Of a DNA stretch of 64,000 bases, positions 33,401 to 56,365 are shown piece after piece. Each line of letters opens with the position of its first letter. The stretch's first letter is position 1. Origin of the DNA: Scatophagus argus (Eukaryota; Chordata; Actinopteri; Scatophagidae); contig NC_058513.1 of the NCBI RefSeq assembly GCF_020382885.2, positions 8,031,774 through 8,095,773 on the forward strand, given 5' to 3'. A program made the translations under genes and the position numbers. Below the pieces are notes generated by a model, which was given only the letters and a program-made list of their open reading frames with translations, did no database searches and was not told the origin of the DNA.

Positions 33401-36303
33401 GCTTTGCACATTTTGGTCTGGATACTCCTACCAAAAAAAAAACAAAAAACAAAAAAAAACATTTTAGTCATTGATGGATAACAACTACAATGTTACATGA
33501 CTTGAGTCATCACCCTATATTAAGGTTTTACCTGTAGCAAGCCAATGACTGATGCTCGTCTAAGAAGCGACTGTTTGGGTTTAAACAGACTCAAGCTTCT
33601 CCGTGGAGTGGCCCCCTTGCGTAATGGAGAGTCAGGAGGCAGTCGTTTGTCAAATACCTCTGGGCTCAGGTGACCTCCAAAGGAAACTCGTTTTTTCTTC
33701 ATTTGTGGTAAGGGCAAGTCAGCTGCAAGTTCCCCACTTTTGCGTTTTCTTGGCACCGCTGTAACTAATATATGAATTGAAAATAAGATTGAGCCTCAGA
33801 AACAACTAAACATACCTTAAAATGTTTGATATTGAAAGTATTTCAGTTAAAGAAAAATATAGTGTTACAATATTTATTACCCGTTTCAACTTTCCCAGAG
33901 TTCCTTGGTGATGGCTTCCTGAGATGCTCTGTTTTGGGGGAAGTCACTGCAGGTTTGGCTGGTGTGGTCTCCTTGCTTCTCCTTCTCATAGGTGACTTGG
34001 GTGTTTGAGCAGAAACTTGCTCAATAACTTCACACACAGTAAACCTCTGTGGGGTTGCACGGTTTCTCTTAAGCGGTGAAGTTGCCACAGATGTCACAGC
34101 ATTTTCAGCTTCGAGTTTGGCCACCTCAGAAGGAACCTGGAAGGACTTCCGCTGCTTCTTAACAGACTTTGGGGTTCCATTTCCAATATTTTCAGCTCCT
34201 CCCTTAGTTTCATCAGCTCCAGAAGAGACTTTAGCTTGATCCTTTTCAGGTATGCTTTTGTCTTCGGTTGAAAGAACACTATTTTTTCTGACTGAAGAAG
34301 GTTTTGGAGTGCAAAACCTCGAGGAAGGTGTTTGAAGCAGACTGACAGAAGATTTCCGAGGAGTCTTAACATCCAGAGATTTTTTGATCATTTGATACAG
34401 ATCGTTGAAGGGGGAGGTGGTCTTGTTTTGCTGCAGGCAATCATCCTCCTTGGACTCCACCTCCACAGTTTTCTCCATGGATCGCAGAATGTTGTCATGG
34501 TTAGCTCCATCTTTCAGATGAGGGTCTAAGAATGAGCAACAACATAAATAAATGTACACAAAAGGTCACATGTGCTTGACATTTTAAGGTTTCCAATAAA
34601 ACATTTTCAGTGACTTGTCAGATATTTTAAAGCGTAAGCTAAATGTGAACGCGACAACAGATACCCCTGTTGTAAAGGATGTGTTTGATATGGCCTTGAC
34701 CACTATAGCGTTAAATGGACCCTCAAAGTTCACATTTCAATTGTGGAACATTATCCTGAAATACAACAAACTCAAAATAACCACAATCAAGCAGTCTCAC
34801 CTGTGGACGTTTCAGAGATCCTCTTTTCACTCGCTTCAGTGATGACAGTGTCCACCACTTGTTGATCTTGAAGGACCTGGGCATAAAAAGCTTTCATTAA
34901 GACATTTCCAGAATAATCAAATTCATCAGGAGTGCAAGCAAGTTTAAGATGCTGGGAAAGCTGTAGTGCTCTAGTGATAAGAGATAAATAATGAGTAAAT
35001 TACTTTGAAGGTTTCTGTTTTGCCTCCTACTGAAGATCTCTTCTTTGGTGTTGGGGCTGGAGGGTACTCAAACCTGAAAGGTCAATAAGCAACAAACTGT
35101 TATATCATCTTTCACATAAAAGGGTCCCAAACCCGTCTCCAACGCATTGCATGGTATTATTTAAAAACATTCTGTCTGTACTTGATTTAATATCCATTTT
35201 AATGTGCTCTGAGCTCTATATACTTCTATATACCATTACATAATTATCTCTGTATTTTGTTATTTTTGGATTCAGTAAAAACTTTAATTAATTCTGAAAG
35301 CAGAAGTCTAGTAACTATAGTCCGCTGCCAATGCTGTTATTTGAATTATGCACTTAGAGGAAAATTAGATTTAACTTAAAAATACAAGCACCTGATGGTC
35401 ACTCACCTGAAAGAACGATCAATAATAGTTATCACATCTCCATGTTTCAAACGTTCAGACTGATGCAAAGGTTCTCCATTGACCTGAGTTGGATTCACTG
35501 CGCTCAAATTTGTCAAAATAACCTGAGAGAAACAAACAGAAAATGACCTGAAACAGTCCCTCAGATAGCAGAACACTGTCAGCCAAGCTTTTACTTCTAA
35601 AGGAAGATTTTCCACAGCAAAATCACAAGAGGTCAAAGCATTTAGACTTCTATTTTTTAATTTATTTTATTAAAAATATTAACATTGCGATCGGGATTCA
35701 GCAAGTTATTACCTCTTTATTTTCATTCAAGTCGATTCTGCAGTGCTCCTTGGAGACTTGAGGAAGCTGAATACGAATGTCGCAATCAGGCTTCCTGCAA
35801 AGAGAAGACAGAAACAAGAGACACATTAGGTGAAATGTCACATCAAGTGCTGCTTGGTAAAAGGTAGTGAATGAAACGTTTCACAGTCCAAAAGCAGAGT
35901 GAACTTGTGAAATGGATGTTCGACTGTACTTCATGAAGGAACAGGAGCAGACCTGCCTTTAACATCCTGACGTCAGCAGCACATGGCCCGCCTCCAAACC
36001 GAGAGGCTTTTTACAACACCAACATGAGGCTACATACTGTATACTAAATGATGGCTCAAACTTAGCATGTGGATTAGTTTTCTGTCATATTTCACATGTG
36101 GCTCAAGACAGAGACTCGTGCAATTAAGAAGAAACAAACGAATAGAGAAGACTTAACCTGAAAACATGTCATGGCAACCAAATACTTATACCAAATGCAT
36201 TTCATTGACCTCACCTTCCAAACAAGCATGTTGCAGTAAGAGGAAACTCAGTCCCATCTCCCCCACTCCTCTTAATCACGACTATTTTCCCATGCAATGG
36301 CAT
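27426..36303 (-). CDS. mki67: proliferation marker Ki-67
   Basis: Ki-67 coats mitotic chromosomes, keeps them apart like a surfactant and organises perichromosomal heterochromatin. Fifteen coding exons: 36303-36215, 35794-35713, 35522-35407, 35073-35004, 34876-34801, 34525-33881, 33764-33532, 33427-32716, 32615-32500, 32394-32217, 32113-31970, 31836-30827, 30444-30399, 30055-29501 and 29218-27426; 5865 bases, 1954 residues (human about 3256). An N-terminal FHA domain spans exons 1-4 (starts MPLHGKIVVIKRSGG; includes CRIDLNENKE). The PP1-docking motif RVSF is at 385-388, followed by GGHLSPEVFDKRLPPDSPL, shared with human Ki-67 and Repo-Man. A 17-residue Ser/Pro/Lys repeat occupies about 473-574. 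Ki-67 repeats (CLTGVKRIMKTPRQ...EPVEDLRG) fill residues 821-1157. The tail is basic with many RGRR/RGRK motifs and ends RRGRSAKK, matching the chromatin-binding LR region. The start ATG lies shortly after a CAG acceptor, and the upstream exon is non-coding. Confidence 0.95.
28858..28945 (-). repeat. mki67: block duplicated between last two mki67 exons, copy B
   Basis: About 88 bases here are identical, by eye, to 29848-29935, 990 bases away. Both copies are coding in the same frame and encode PVRGRRGKKTEAAAPPAVSQ followed by TRRGRNAK. The flanking EDKQEVTE context is also shared with few changes. This indicates recent duplication or gene conversion between the last two coding exons. Confidence 0.85.
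29848..29935 (-). repeat. mki67: block duplicated between last two mki67 exons, copy A
   Basis: Partner of the block at 28858-28945, in the next-to-last coding exon. Identity appears complete over about 88 bases and falls off sharply outside, though the protein context (EDKQEVTERSED) stays similar. Confidence 0.85.
30860..31618 (-). repeat. mki67: Ki-67 repeat array
   Basis: Three clean tandem units of 38 residues (114 bases) occupy 31618-31505, 31504-31391 and 31390-31277. Each reads CLTGV(K/R)RIMKTPRQ, then AEPVEDLRG(K/R)(I/L)LKTPKQK and EQQE. A fourth, shortened unit begins at 31276. After a diverged spacer, CLTGIKRIMKTPREK and GVKRLMKTPREK units run to about 30860, ending VEDFEGLKELMEEP. 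The words correspond to the LTGSKRRLQTPK and EDLAGFKELFQTP landmarks of the 122-residue repeats of human Ki-67. Each unit offers Thr-Pro sites suited to CDK phosphorylation. Confidence 0.9.
33017..33322 (-). repeat. mki67: 51-bp coding minisatellite in mki67
   Basis: Six tandem 51-base units encode 17-residue copies of SPKSSASSPKAATPAKK; the outer copies are diverged (SQKSS..., STKSSASSPKTATPGAQ). The central copies differ by only a few bases, so the array is young and probably length-variable. TPAKKSPK words resemble the SPKK motifs of histone H1 that contact DNA and are phosphorylated in mitosis. Confidence 0.9.
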
Positions 36304-36317
36304 TTTCGTAACGTTAC
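36215..36317 (-). other. mki67: mki67 exon 2 with start codon
   Basis: The exon opens after TTTCCCAG, holds 14 bases of 5'-UTR (GTAACGTTACGAAA), then the ATG at 36303-36301, and ends at GGAAG|GTGAGG. It encodes the first strand of the FHA domain. The non-coding exon 1 probably ends at 36805 (CCAG|GTAAGTC). Confidence 0.85.
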
Positions 36318-36804
36318 CTGGGAAAGATAGCAAACAAGCGTCAAAACAACACAGAGTGCTAACAACGATGACAACAAGTTAGTGCATATTAACCAAATGT
36401 CATTTTTCAGGGCGTAGCATTTAAATAAAAAAAAAGGCTACTGAAAGAAACAGCAAGCTGATGGAAGATGTGTGCGAAAAACCATCATTTTTATGCTTAA
36501 AAATAACTAACTGAACTGATTTTTAGGTAATGTTAACGTTAAAACACACTATCGAATATTGTGCGACATCCCACGTGCGATGTCGACTCGATAAAAACGT
36601 CGTACTCTTGTCAGAAACGGGTATTAAAAGTGGAACTTGCTTGAAGTGAGACTAACGACCACACTAGAAAATTATAGGCGTTTTATTCAGTGAAACATGC
36701 AAAGCTAAGTGGGCTAAAACTTTTCCTGCCGTTCGATGGCCACGATAAGTAGAAAAAAATGCGCAGACATAGAAAGATTTGTAAGCGTTGTGACCTTGAC
36801 TTAC

Positions 36805-36870
36805 CTGGAAATACGTTCAAAGACACGCCAACTTCAGGTTATCCACAAACATCGATGTGGCGAAGAGGAA
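36805..36870 (-). other. mki67: mki67 non-coding exon 1 (approximate 5' end)
   Basis: A strong donor TTCCAG|GTAAGTC ends at 36805 and pairs in position with the acceptor at 36318-36319. The upstream limit is not fixed by sequence; the cell-cycle element at 36816-36829 lies inside or next to this exon, so transcription may start close to it. Confidence 0.6.
36816..36829 (-). promoter_or_regulatory. mki67: tandem CDE/CHR cell-cycle element
   Basis: On the minus strand GGCG, a four-base spacer TGTC and TTTGAA stand in the exact CDE-N4-CHR arrangement. In mammalian G2/M genes such elements are bound by the DREAM and MuvB-B-MYB complexes, giving repression in G0/G1 and a peak in G2/M. Placement at the 5' end of a proliferation gene makes the match more credible. 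Confidence 0.6.
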
Positions 36871-37164
36871 GTTTACTATAATGTATAATGTTTCAGCATA
36901 ACAGATATCCTACCGTCACCTACAATGTATATCGACGAGTAACTGACGACCAGCCGTCATTTGTCGTCTCTCGCTTCTTCCAGAGAGGTGCCGTAGTATT
37001 ACTCCGCCACTCTACACAAACATTAACTTCAAGAAAGCCACGGAATAACTTGTGTTTTGGGATAAAACATATGTATTCTTGTTTTACTATGTTTTTGCAT
37101 TCCGTTTTGTTGTATGCATAAAATGGAACTGACATTAACATAGCGGGACTATTTTGTTTACGAA

Positions 37165-37243
37165 ATTGGCGGAACAATGTCATTTCGGTAAAGATACACT
37201 CGTTTGAAAATGTTTGAAATTCCGCGCGGAAGATTGTGATTGG
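37165..37243 (-). promoter_or_regulatory. mki67: paired CCAAT boxes and E2F-like palindrome
   Basis: Two CCAAT boxes on the minus strand (37165-37169 and 37239-37243) flank a perfect 12-base palindrome TTCCGCGCGGAA (37220-37231), which resembles an E2F site. The first CCAAT overlaps TTGGCGGA, also E2F-like. NF-Y plus E2F/CHR is the usual make-up of cell-cycle promoters. They lie about 350-420 bases upstream of the inferred mki67 start. Confidence 0.45.
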
Positions 37244-37541
37244 TCAAAACGTCACTAACTCGTCAAGAAGGCGGGGCATAATACTTGGATTTTTCCAGAG
37301 CCTTGACAGCCTTTGGTATCTCCAAGTTTGGCATTTATGGATCTTCGGGAAAAAAGCTACAGACAAATTGTCAAGTGGTTCATCGATTCAATAAACAGGA
37401 TAGCATTGTATTATGCAGCCGTTATTTATAGTGCTCTATTTGTAATTTTTTTAAATAGAATGAATTAGTTATACTATACTGTCTTCACGTGGTGCATTTT
37501 GATAATTCATTGCAGAAAAAGCATGTGTCAACATAATTTGG

Positions 37542-37569
37542 TAATTATGTATAATTGTATACATAATTA
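37542..37569. repeat. AT-rich inverted repeat
   Basis: Twelve-base complementary arms (TAATTATGTATA and its complement) surround a four-base loop ATTG. More diverged copies of the arm follow up to 37590. It could be a remnant of a small inverted-repeat transposon or a simple AT-rich hairpin. Confidence 0.6.
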
Positions 37570-37698
37570 TGTATAATTACGTATATTATGTATGCAGGTT
37601 TATTGATTCGGCTTACTGATTCATTTAAATGAACAGAGGTATCATACCTGGCAGGTGTGTTTACCAGTCTGGACATCAACTAATGCAGTGAGCACAGT

Positions 37699-37699
37699 A

Positions 37700-37740
<41 letters not shown>

Positions 37741-37742
37741 GT
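37699..37742. repeat. (CT)n(AT)n compound microsatellite
   Basis: A CT tract passes directly into an AT tract, immediately before the interspersed repeat at 37777-37950. Seen directly. Confidence 0.9.
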
Positions 37743-37776
37743 ATTAAAATTAAAATGCCCCCCCCCAATTAGCCAG

Positions 37777-37950
37777 CTGATGTGCCCTTGAGCAAGGCAC
37801 TTAACCCCCCAATATGCTCCCCAGGCGCTTGATGCTGCCCACTGGTCTTTGCCGGGTGTTGCATGTATGTTCAACTAAGGATAGGTCAAATGCAGAAGAC
37901 GAATTCAGTGTGTCTATGTAAAAATACATATACTGTCAATAAAGCTGATT
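37777..37950 (+). repeat. teleost interspersed repeat (SINE/LINE-tail-like)
   Basis: Contains landmarks of a common fish repeat: 'cccttgagcaaggcacttaa', 'gctccccaggcgcttgatg', 'gctgcccactgg', 'aggtcaaatgcagaagac' and a 3' 'actgtcaataaagctgatt'. The consensus is known to me only as an abundant fish repeat, so the class is left open. Boundaries approximate. Confidence 0.6.
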
Positions 37951-38280
37951 CTTCTTCTATAAATAAAATTGGAAAAATAAAAAATAAAATAAAAATTAGT
38001 TCAGTTGGTAAAAAGAGCAATTGTGTTAACCTAACTTCCTTTCAAATAAATATTCTTCCATTGATAAAAGACAACTGAATTATTGTTTGACAAAGTCTCA
38101 CTCTAACCAAAATGCTGATCTTAAATGAGGTCATTGTCATGAAGATGCTTAGTCTGATATTTATCTAGTGACCAAACAACTGAATTCAAAGATGTGACCT
38201 TTCCTATCAGTCTTGTCAGTGCTTGTCAGGACACCTCTGTAGCAGCGAATGAAAAGAAAGACACATGAACAACACAAACA

Positions 38281-38300
38281 CATTTAATAATTATTAAATG
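38281..38300. repeat. perfect 20-base palindrome at rara 3' end
   Basis: CATTTAATAATTATTAAATG is its own reverse complement over all 20 bases. It begins six bases past the AATAAA that probably ends rara, in the zone where cleavage would occur. Confidence 0.9.
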
Positions 38301-38305
38301 TCGGT

Positions 38306-38311
38306 TTTATT
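38306..38311 (-). terminator. rara: rara poly(A) signal
   Basis: AATAAA on the minus strand, about 2.35 kb past the rara stop codon. It is the only canonical signal I saw in that stretch, which otherwise has no gene, so a long 3'-UTR is likely. Confidence 0.5.
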
Positions 38312-40662
38312 TTTGATTTTTTTTTGTTGTTGTTTTGTTTTTGTTTTTTTCCAAAGTCGCTTGATAATCTTGACAAAATTGCAACATATTCCATACTTCT
38401 CAAACTGACGCTGTGTCTGTTCCTATTCCAGATTAGCTGTGGAGGGAAACATTGTGCGCTGTTCTGGATAGGTGAAGTCCTAAATGATGAAAGCAGCTTT
38501 GACCGTACAAATAAAAAGAACACATGAACGACTCAGAGAGACTCCACACTGGCATCCTATGTCGTAACGTTGTGGGGTCAGGGTGGGCATCTCTCTGCAT
38601 AAGTCCTGGTCTGCCAGGCCTAACAAAAATGAGTGAGTGGAGAAAAAAATCAGGGGCTCAGTAGCAGAAGTGTGTGTACGTGTACATCTGTGACAGGAGG
38701 GTTAGGAGGTGCAGCACAGAACATATACAAAGAACAGGCCAAGCACACAAAATGATTCCTTCCTGAGACATTGGCATGTGTACAGTAATGATGGTCTAGA
38801 TGACGTCGATTTCAGCTGTGAAGGCGTTTTGGCGTAAAGTGAGTTGCAGGGTACAAGGTTGTTCTGGTTGCAAGAAGTCACATATTTGTTTCTACCACAG
38901 GTTGCCAGGGGGAGATCTGTGAGGACTTAGTAGACAAACATCACATTTGGGACCTTCACTTGCCTGACCACTGACGGAGCAATCTAGTCTTTTCCCATCC
39001 ACTACAGTTTAATGATCCATTCAGAGACTCCTCAGAACCATTTGTGTTTAATATAGTGTGTATATACACCATTCTTCACATTTTAACTCTCTTTTAAGCT
39101 GAGCTGCTGTAGCGCATTTGAACCTGGTGGGCTACAAGTGGCGTGCAGCTCACCGTTTTCAGAAAACACCACCTCTTTCTGCTACATGGCCAAAAAGCTA
39201 TGCCCCGACTGGAGTGCTACTTTGTTATCTACTGTATGTAAAAAAAAAAAAAAAATTACAAAAAAAAAAAAAAATACAAAAACAAAAACAAAAAAAAAAC
39301 CTAAACAAAAAACAAAACAAAACAAAAAACAACCATGTTTTAAAAGTGTAGGGAGAGGAAAAATTGTTTGTGAAAGCCACATTCTGAACAGCCAGTGATT
39401 GGTTAAGGGTCTGTCCAGTATTTAGTAGGACACAAAACATGAAAGAACTTCCTTCAGTAAAATGTGCTCAAAATGTCTTTTCTTGCATCACAAACCTATG
39501 AACAAAACACATAAAAGGTATTCTTAAAAAAAAAAAATCAGGTGAAGCCTAAAACTCTTCATAGTTTTAAAGAAATGAATACAGCTTATATACACAAACT
39601 CAAAGGCTACTTAAAATACACCTTAATAATGAATCTTCATTAATTTGATTTCTTGAAAGGACCTGTGACCATATCATACAACCATGTTCATACAATCATT
39701 TTTTTTCCATTCTCCTGGAAGCAAAAAAAAAAGAAAAAAAAGAAAAAAAGGAAAACAAATCCAACCTGGAATAGTAGGTGATATTCATTGCGACTTGTTT
39801 TCTGTGCACATTCGTGTGTGTGTGTATGTGTGTGTACATGTTTGATTGTGTGTGTTTGCATGTGTTGACTGGAGAGAAATTTCAACATCTTTTGCTTCTC
39901 GTTAATTAGAATAATGTACAAATGTGATAAAACCGAAACGTCTTTCTCAATACTCTCGATGGGTATGAAAAGAGTCAAACAGTGAAGAAGTACAACAATT
40001 TCTAATCTCAGAAAACATGTCCTCATTTCAACCTGCCATTCTGGCATGTCAATCACAATAGTTCCTTAACTTTTTCTCTATATATTTATATATCTTTTGT
40101 ACGAAATCTGTTTTTTTGAAGTTGGAAAAAGAGAAAAGACCCAGAGTCTTTGAGGAGGGGGGTCTTTTGACAAGTCCCAAGCTTGGAGTCTGCCTCAGAG
40201 TACAACAAAAAAAGTGACTGGTGTTTGTCAAGTCAGTCTGTATGCATTGTCCTTGTTCCTGTATTGTCCCACGGTGCCCCAGCCACTCTCAGCTCCATTT
40301 AAAACTGGTCTCCACTGCATCCCGATTTGTTTCCATGAGTCTTTTGGAGAAAACTGGAGAGGAGAGTGGAGGGAAAAGGAGGATGAGTTATCAGCAGTGT
40401 TTACGGTGTGGTCTCTCAGAGGCATCCAGTTCCCCCGGCCCGCCCCGGCCGTGCCTCCCCTCACATCAGGACGGTGCTCCAGAGTGAAGGAAAGCAGATC
40501 AGGAGGTGGGGATTTGTGTCGTAACAGAGGAGGGGGTTGGTTCTGCCGGTTTCCCGTGTTCAGCAGTCAGGGTCAAGGCCCCCCTCCTTCGCCCCTCCTT
40601 TTAAGAACATCGAGGGAGGTGACAGAGAGCATAGTGAAGAAAAATAAAAAGGTGGGCCGCTA
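38312..40662 (-). other. rara: rara 3'-UTR (inferred)
   Basis: No other gene is visible between the rara stop and the poly(A) signal. The part next to the stop is GC-rich and the remainder A/T-rich, with A-rich tracts (39239-39331, 39722-39755) and a TG tract near 39817-39852. Antisense open frames here have no domain and are treated as chance. Confidence 0.5.
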
Positions 40663-53871
<13,209 letters not shown>

Positions 53872-55889
53872 TCACGCTTACACTCACACTCACACATCTT
53901 CAACAACCCAGCTCAGACAGATAGACTTCTTACAACATCCAATACAAATCACCACAAGGAGAACAATGTGTTTGAAGAGCAAATGAAACTGCAAATGCAA
54001 GGACAACTTCTTGATTTGTGGCATTTTCACATCCACCACAGGAAAGACTCCTTAAAATATCTTCAGAGAACAAATACTTTCTGGCACACAGGCACACAGA
54101 TCATCAAAGCACCAGTGAAACCTGCCTCGACTTCTTATTTACTGCAGAAATTATGGCTTGTGTGTGTATGCGCCTGTGTGAGTGTGTAGCAAGAGGCTGC
54201 TTTGCTAGCAGCGTTAAAAGGCAGGTTTTCTCTTCTGATACAAGGCCTGGAGTTGTGCTTTTTATGCAGTATTTTCTTTAAGCTGTGCAGTCTATTGAAG
54301 TATGACTGCCTTGAAAATATTAATATATAAAGCACACACTGTACCAATAAAGAGCAAATACTGCACACAAGGTTAAGTATAATTCTCTCTACTTGTGATC
54401 AAGCAAGTCATGTAACTTATTCAATATCAGACCCATGAGTGGAAATAAATCTGAGTGTACTTTATTCAATAAGCCCTAACAAACCAAACAACATGTGAGC
54501 CCTTTGGAGGCTCCATTTTGTTTGCTTGTAAACAAAGAGGCGTGGTATTGTGGGGAAGTACCGTACCCTGCTGTTGCCTTCATGTAATATGTGTTGGACT
54601 TTGACCTCAATATCCTGTGTGTTACAAAACACAGCTCGCTAATCAAATATAAAAACACAAATACACAGCTCAGACCTGCACCCTGTGGCCTGTGGCTGAC
54701 TAAATAAGTGTATAATCCCTGTTTGCAAATGGCGCCATTTAGAGCCAGCATGTGTGCTCTACTTGGAACTAGCCTAATTTTTTTAACAGCTCATGCCAAG
54801 ATGATGCGTTTCCATATCAACACTTTGACAGATTGTTTACCTTCAGTTAAGAAAATAAGATAAACTTGGCATCAATGGTGAAGGGTTTAACACATTGGAG
54901 GACTTATTAGAGTACAAAATCAAAACTCTACAGTAAATCTCTCTGGTTCCATCAATATCCATATAGGTATACTATATTGCATGTGTGCATATAAGCTCTG
55001 TTGCTTCACCCAGCATCAACAGCGCAACAGAGGAAGGATTGGGGAGGTTGACAAGAAGCTCAGGAGCTGCCTGCAGCTCAATGCTCCAGTGCAAATAAGC
55101 CATCTATATTTAACAGAGTGGGCTGGCTCACAGGCCCATAATACAGTGGGAACAAACTCCACGTGACGCAGACAAACACTACTAGCACATTGTGCAACGT
55201 AAACAAGGACAAAGGTTTTCAACTTCATTTTCTCTTCATCACATATGCTTTCATAGTGTCTGTGTGTTCAGGTTTTAGCTTGCCAACCTCTATGTGCATG
55301 CAGCAGGTGGTGCAGGGAAAGATTACATTCAGAACCACCAAAATAAACCAACCTGATGACCAGATATGTTTATGGCTTCCTGGAAGGATAACACACACAC
55401 ACAAGCAAAGTACATCGTACACTAGTCTCTCCAAGGCTGCAAGTTATCTCACACAGCATGTCCAAGTGGGTTTCGGGTGACGGGGACAGTTAAGCTAAAC
55501 AGCAATAAAGCTCACATTGCAACACCTAACATTGACATCCAATCAGGCCAGGGATATTAAGACATTTCTCTTATGAGGCCCAGATGTCATACGCCACTTG
55601 CACACCAGTGGTACAGTACTTTAAGCCCTTGGTGCAAATATTTTGTGACAAGCAACAGGAATTTTATTTTTTGATTCAGATTCTTTAGTGAAGACTTTGA
55701 ACTTTAGTTGCAGCTTGAAGGCAAAAATTGAAAAAGGTAAAAAGAGAAATGTTTCTGATGAGATAGGGTGGAGATGAAGGGAGAGAATCAGGAAGGCACA
55801 AAAAGGTAAAGATTGACAGCAAACTATGACATATTTCTGCAAAAAGCAAAACCTAGACTGTATTTCTTTACTCATGTTGCTCCTACAAA

Positions 55890-56365
55890 CACACTATATC
55901 GACAAAAGTGGGATGGGGCTGTTTTCAAGGGTTGGGCTCGGCCCCTTACTTCAGCATACCAAGACATTCTGGACAATGCTATACTTCCATTATTGTGGCA
56001 ACAGTTTGAAGGCCTTTTTCTGACTGTGCCCCAGTGCACAAAGCAAAGTCCATAAAGACATGGTTGGATAAGTTTGGTGTGGAAGAAACTGACTGGCCCA
56101 CACAGAGTCCTGACCTCAACCCCATCCAACACCTTTGAGATGAACTGGAATGGAGATTGCGAGTCAGGCCTTTTTGTCCAACATCAGTGCCTGACCTCAC
56201 AAATGCTCTACTGCATGAATGGGTAAAAATTCTCACAGAAACACAAAATCTTGTGGAAAGCCTTCCCAGAAGAGTGGAAAGCTGTCTATGTATTTAGAAT
56301 TAGAAGGACTAAAGTCCCTGTTGGTGTTATGGTCAGATTCCCAGTACTTTTATCTATATGGCGTA
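55890..56365 (+). mobile_element. Tc1/mariner transposon remnant
   Basis: Terminal words ACACTATATCGACAAAAGT (55891-55909) and, on the opposite strand, TACGCCATATAGATAAAAGT (56346-56365) are degenerate inverted repeats of the fish Tc1 type. Between them is the 3' part of a transposase. The frame around 56027-56150 reads APVHKAKSIKTWLDKFGVEE, then DWPTQSPDLNPIQHL followed by a stop, where active Tc1 elements have DWP(A)QSPDLNPIEHLWDEL. The catalytic Glu is replaced by Gln and the Trp by a stop codon. The 5' half of the transposase is deleted. The element is dead and non-autonomous. Confidence 0.85.

Noticed and set aside
32799..33467. 222-codon plus-strand frame with regular repeats
   Set aside because: The regularity is the 51-bp minisatellite read on the wrong strand; the minus frame joins into Ki-67.
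39118..39398. Lys-rich plus-strand frames
   Set aside because: Translations of poly-A tracts in the presumed rara 3'-UTR.
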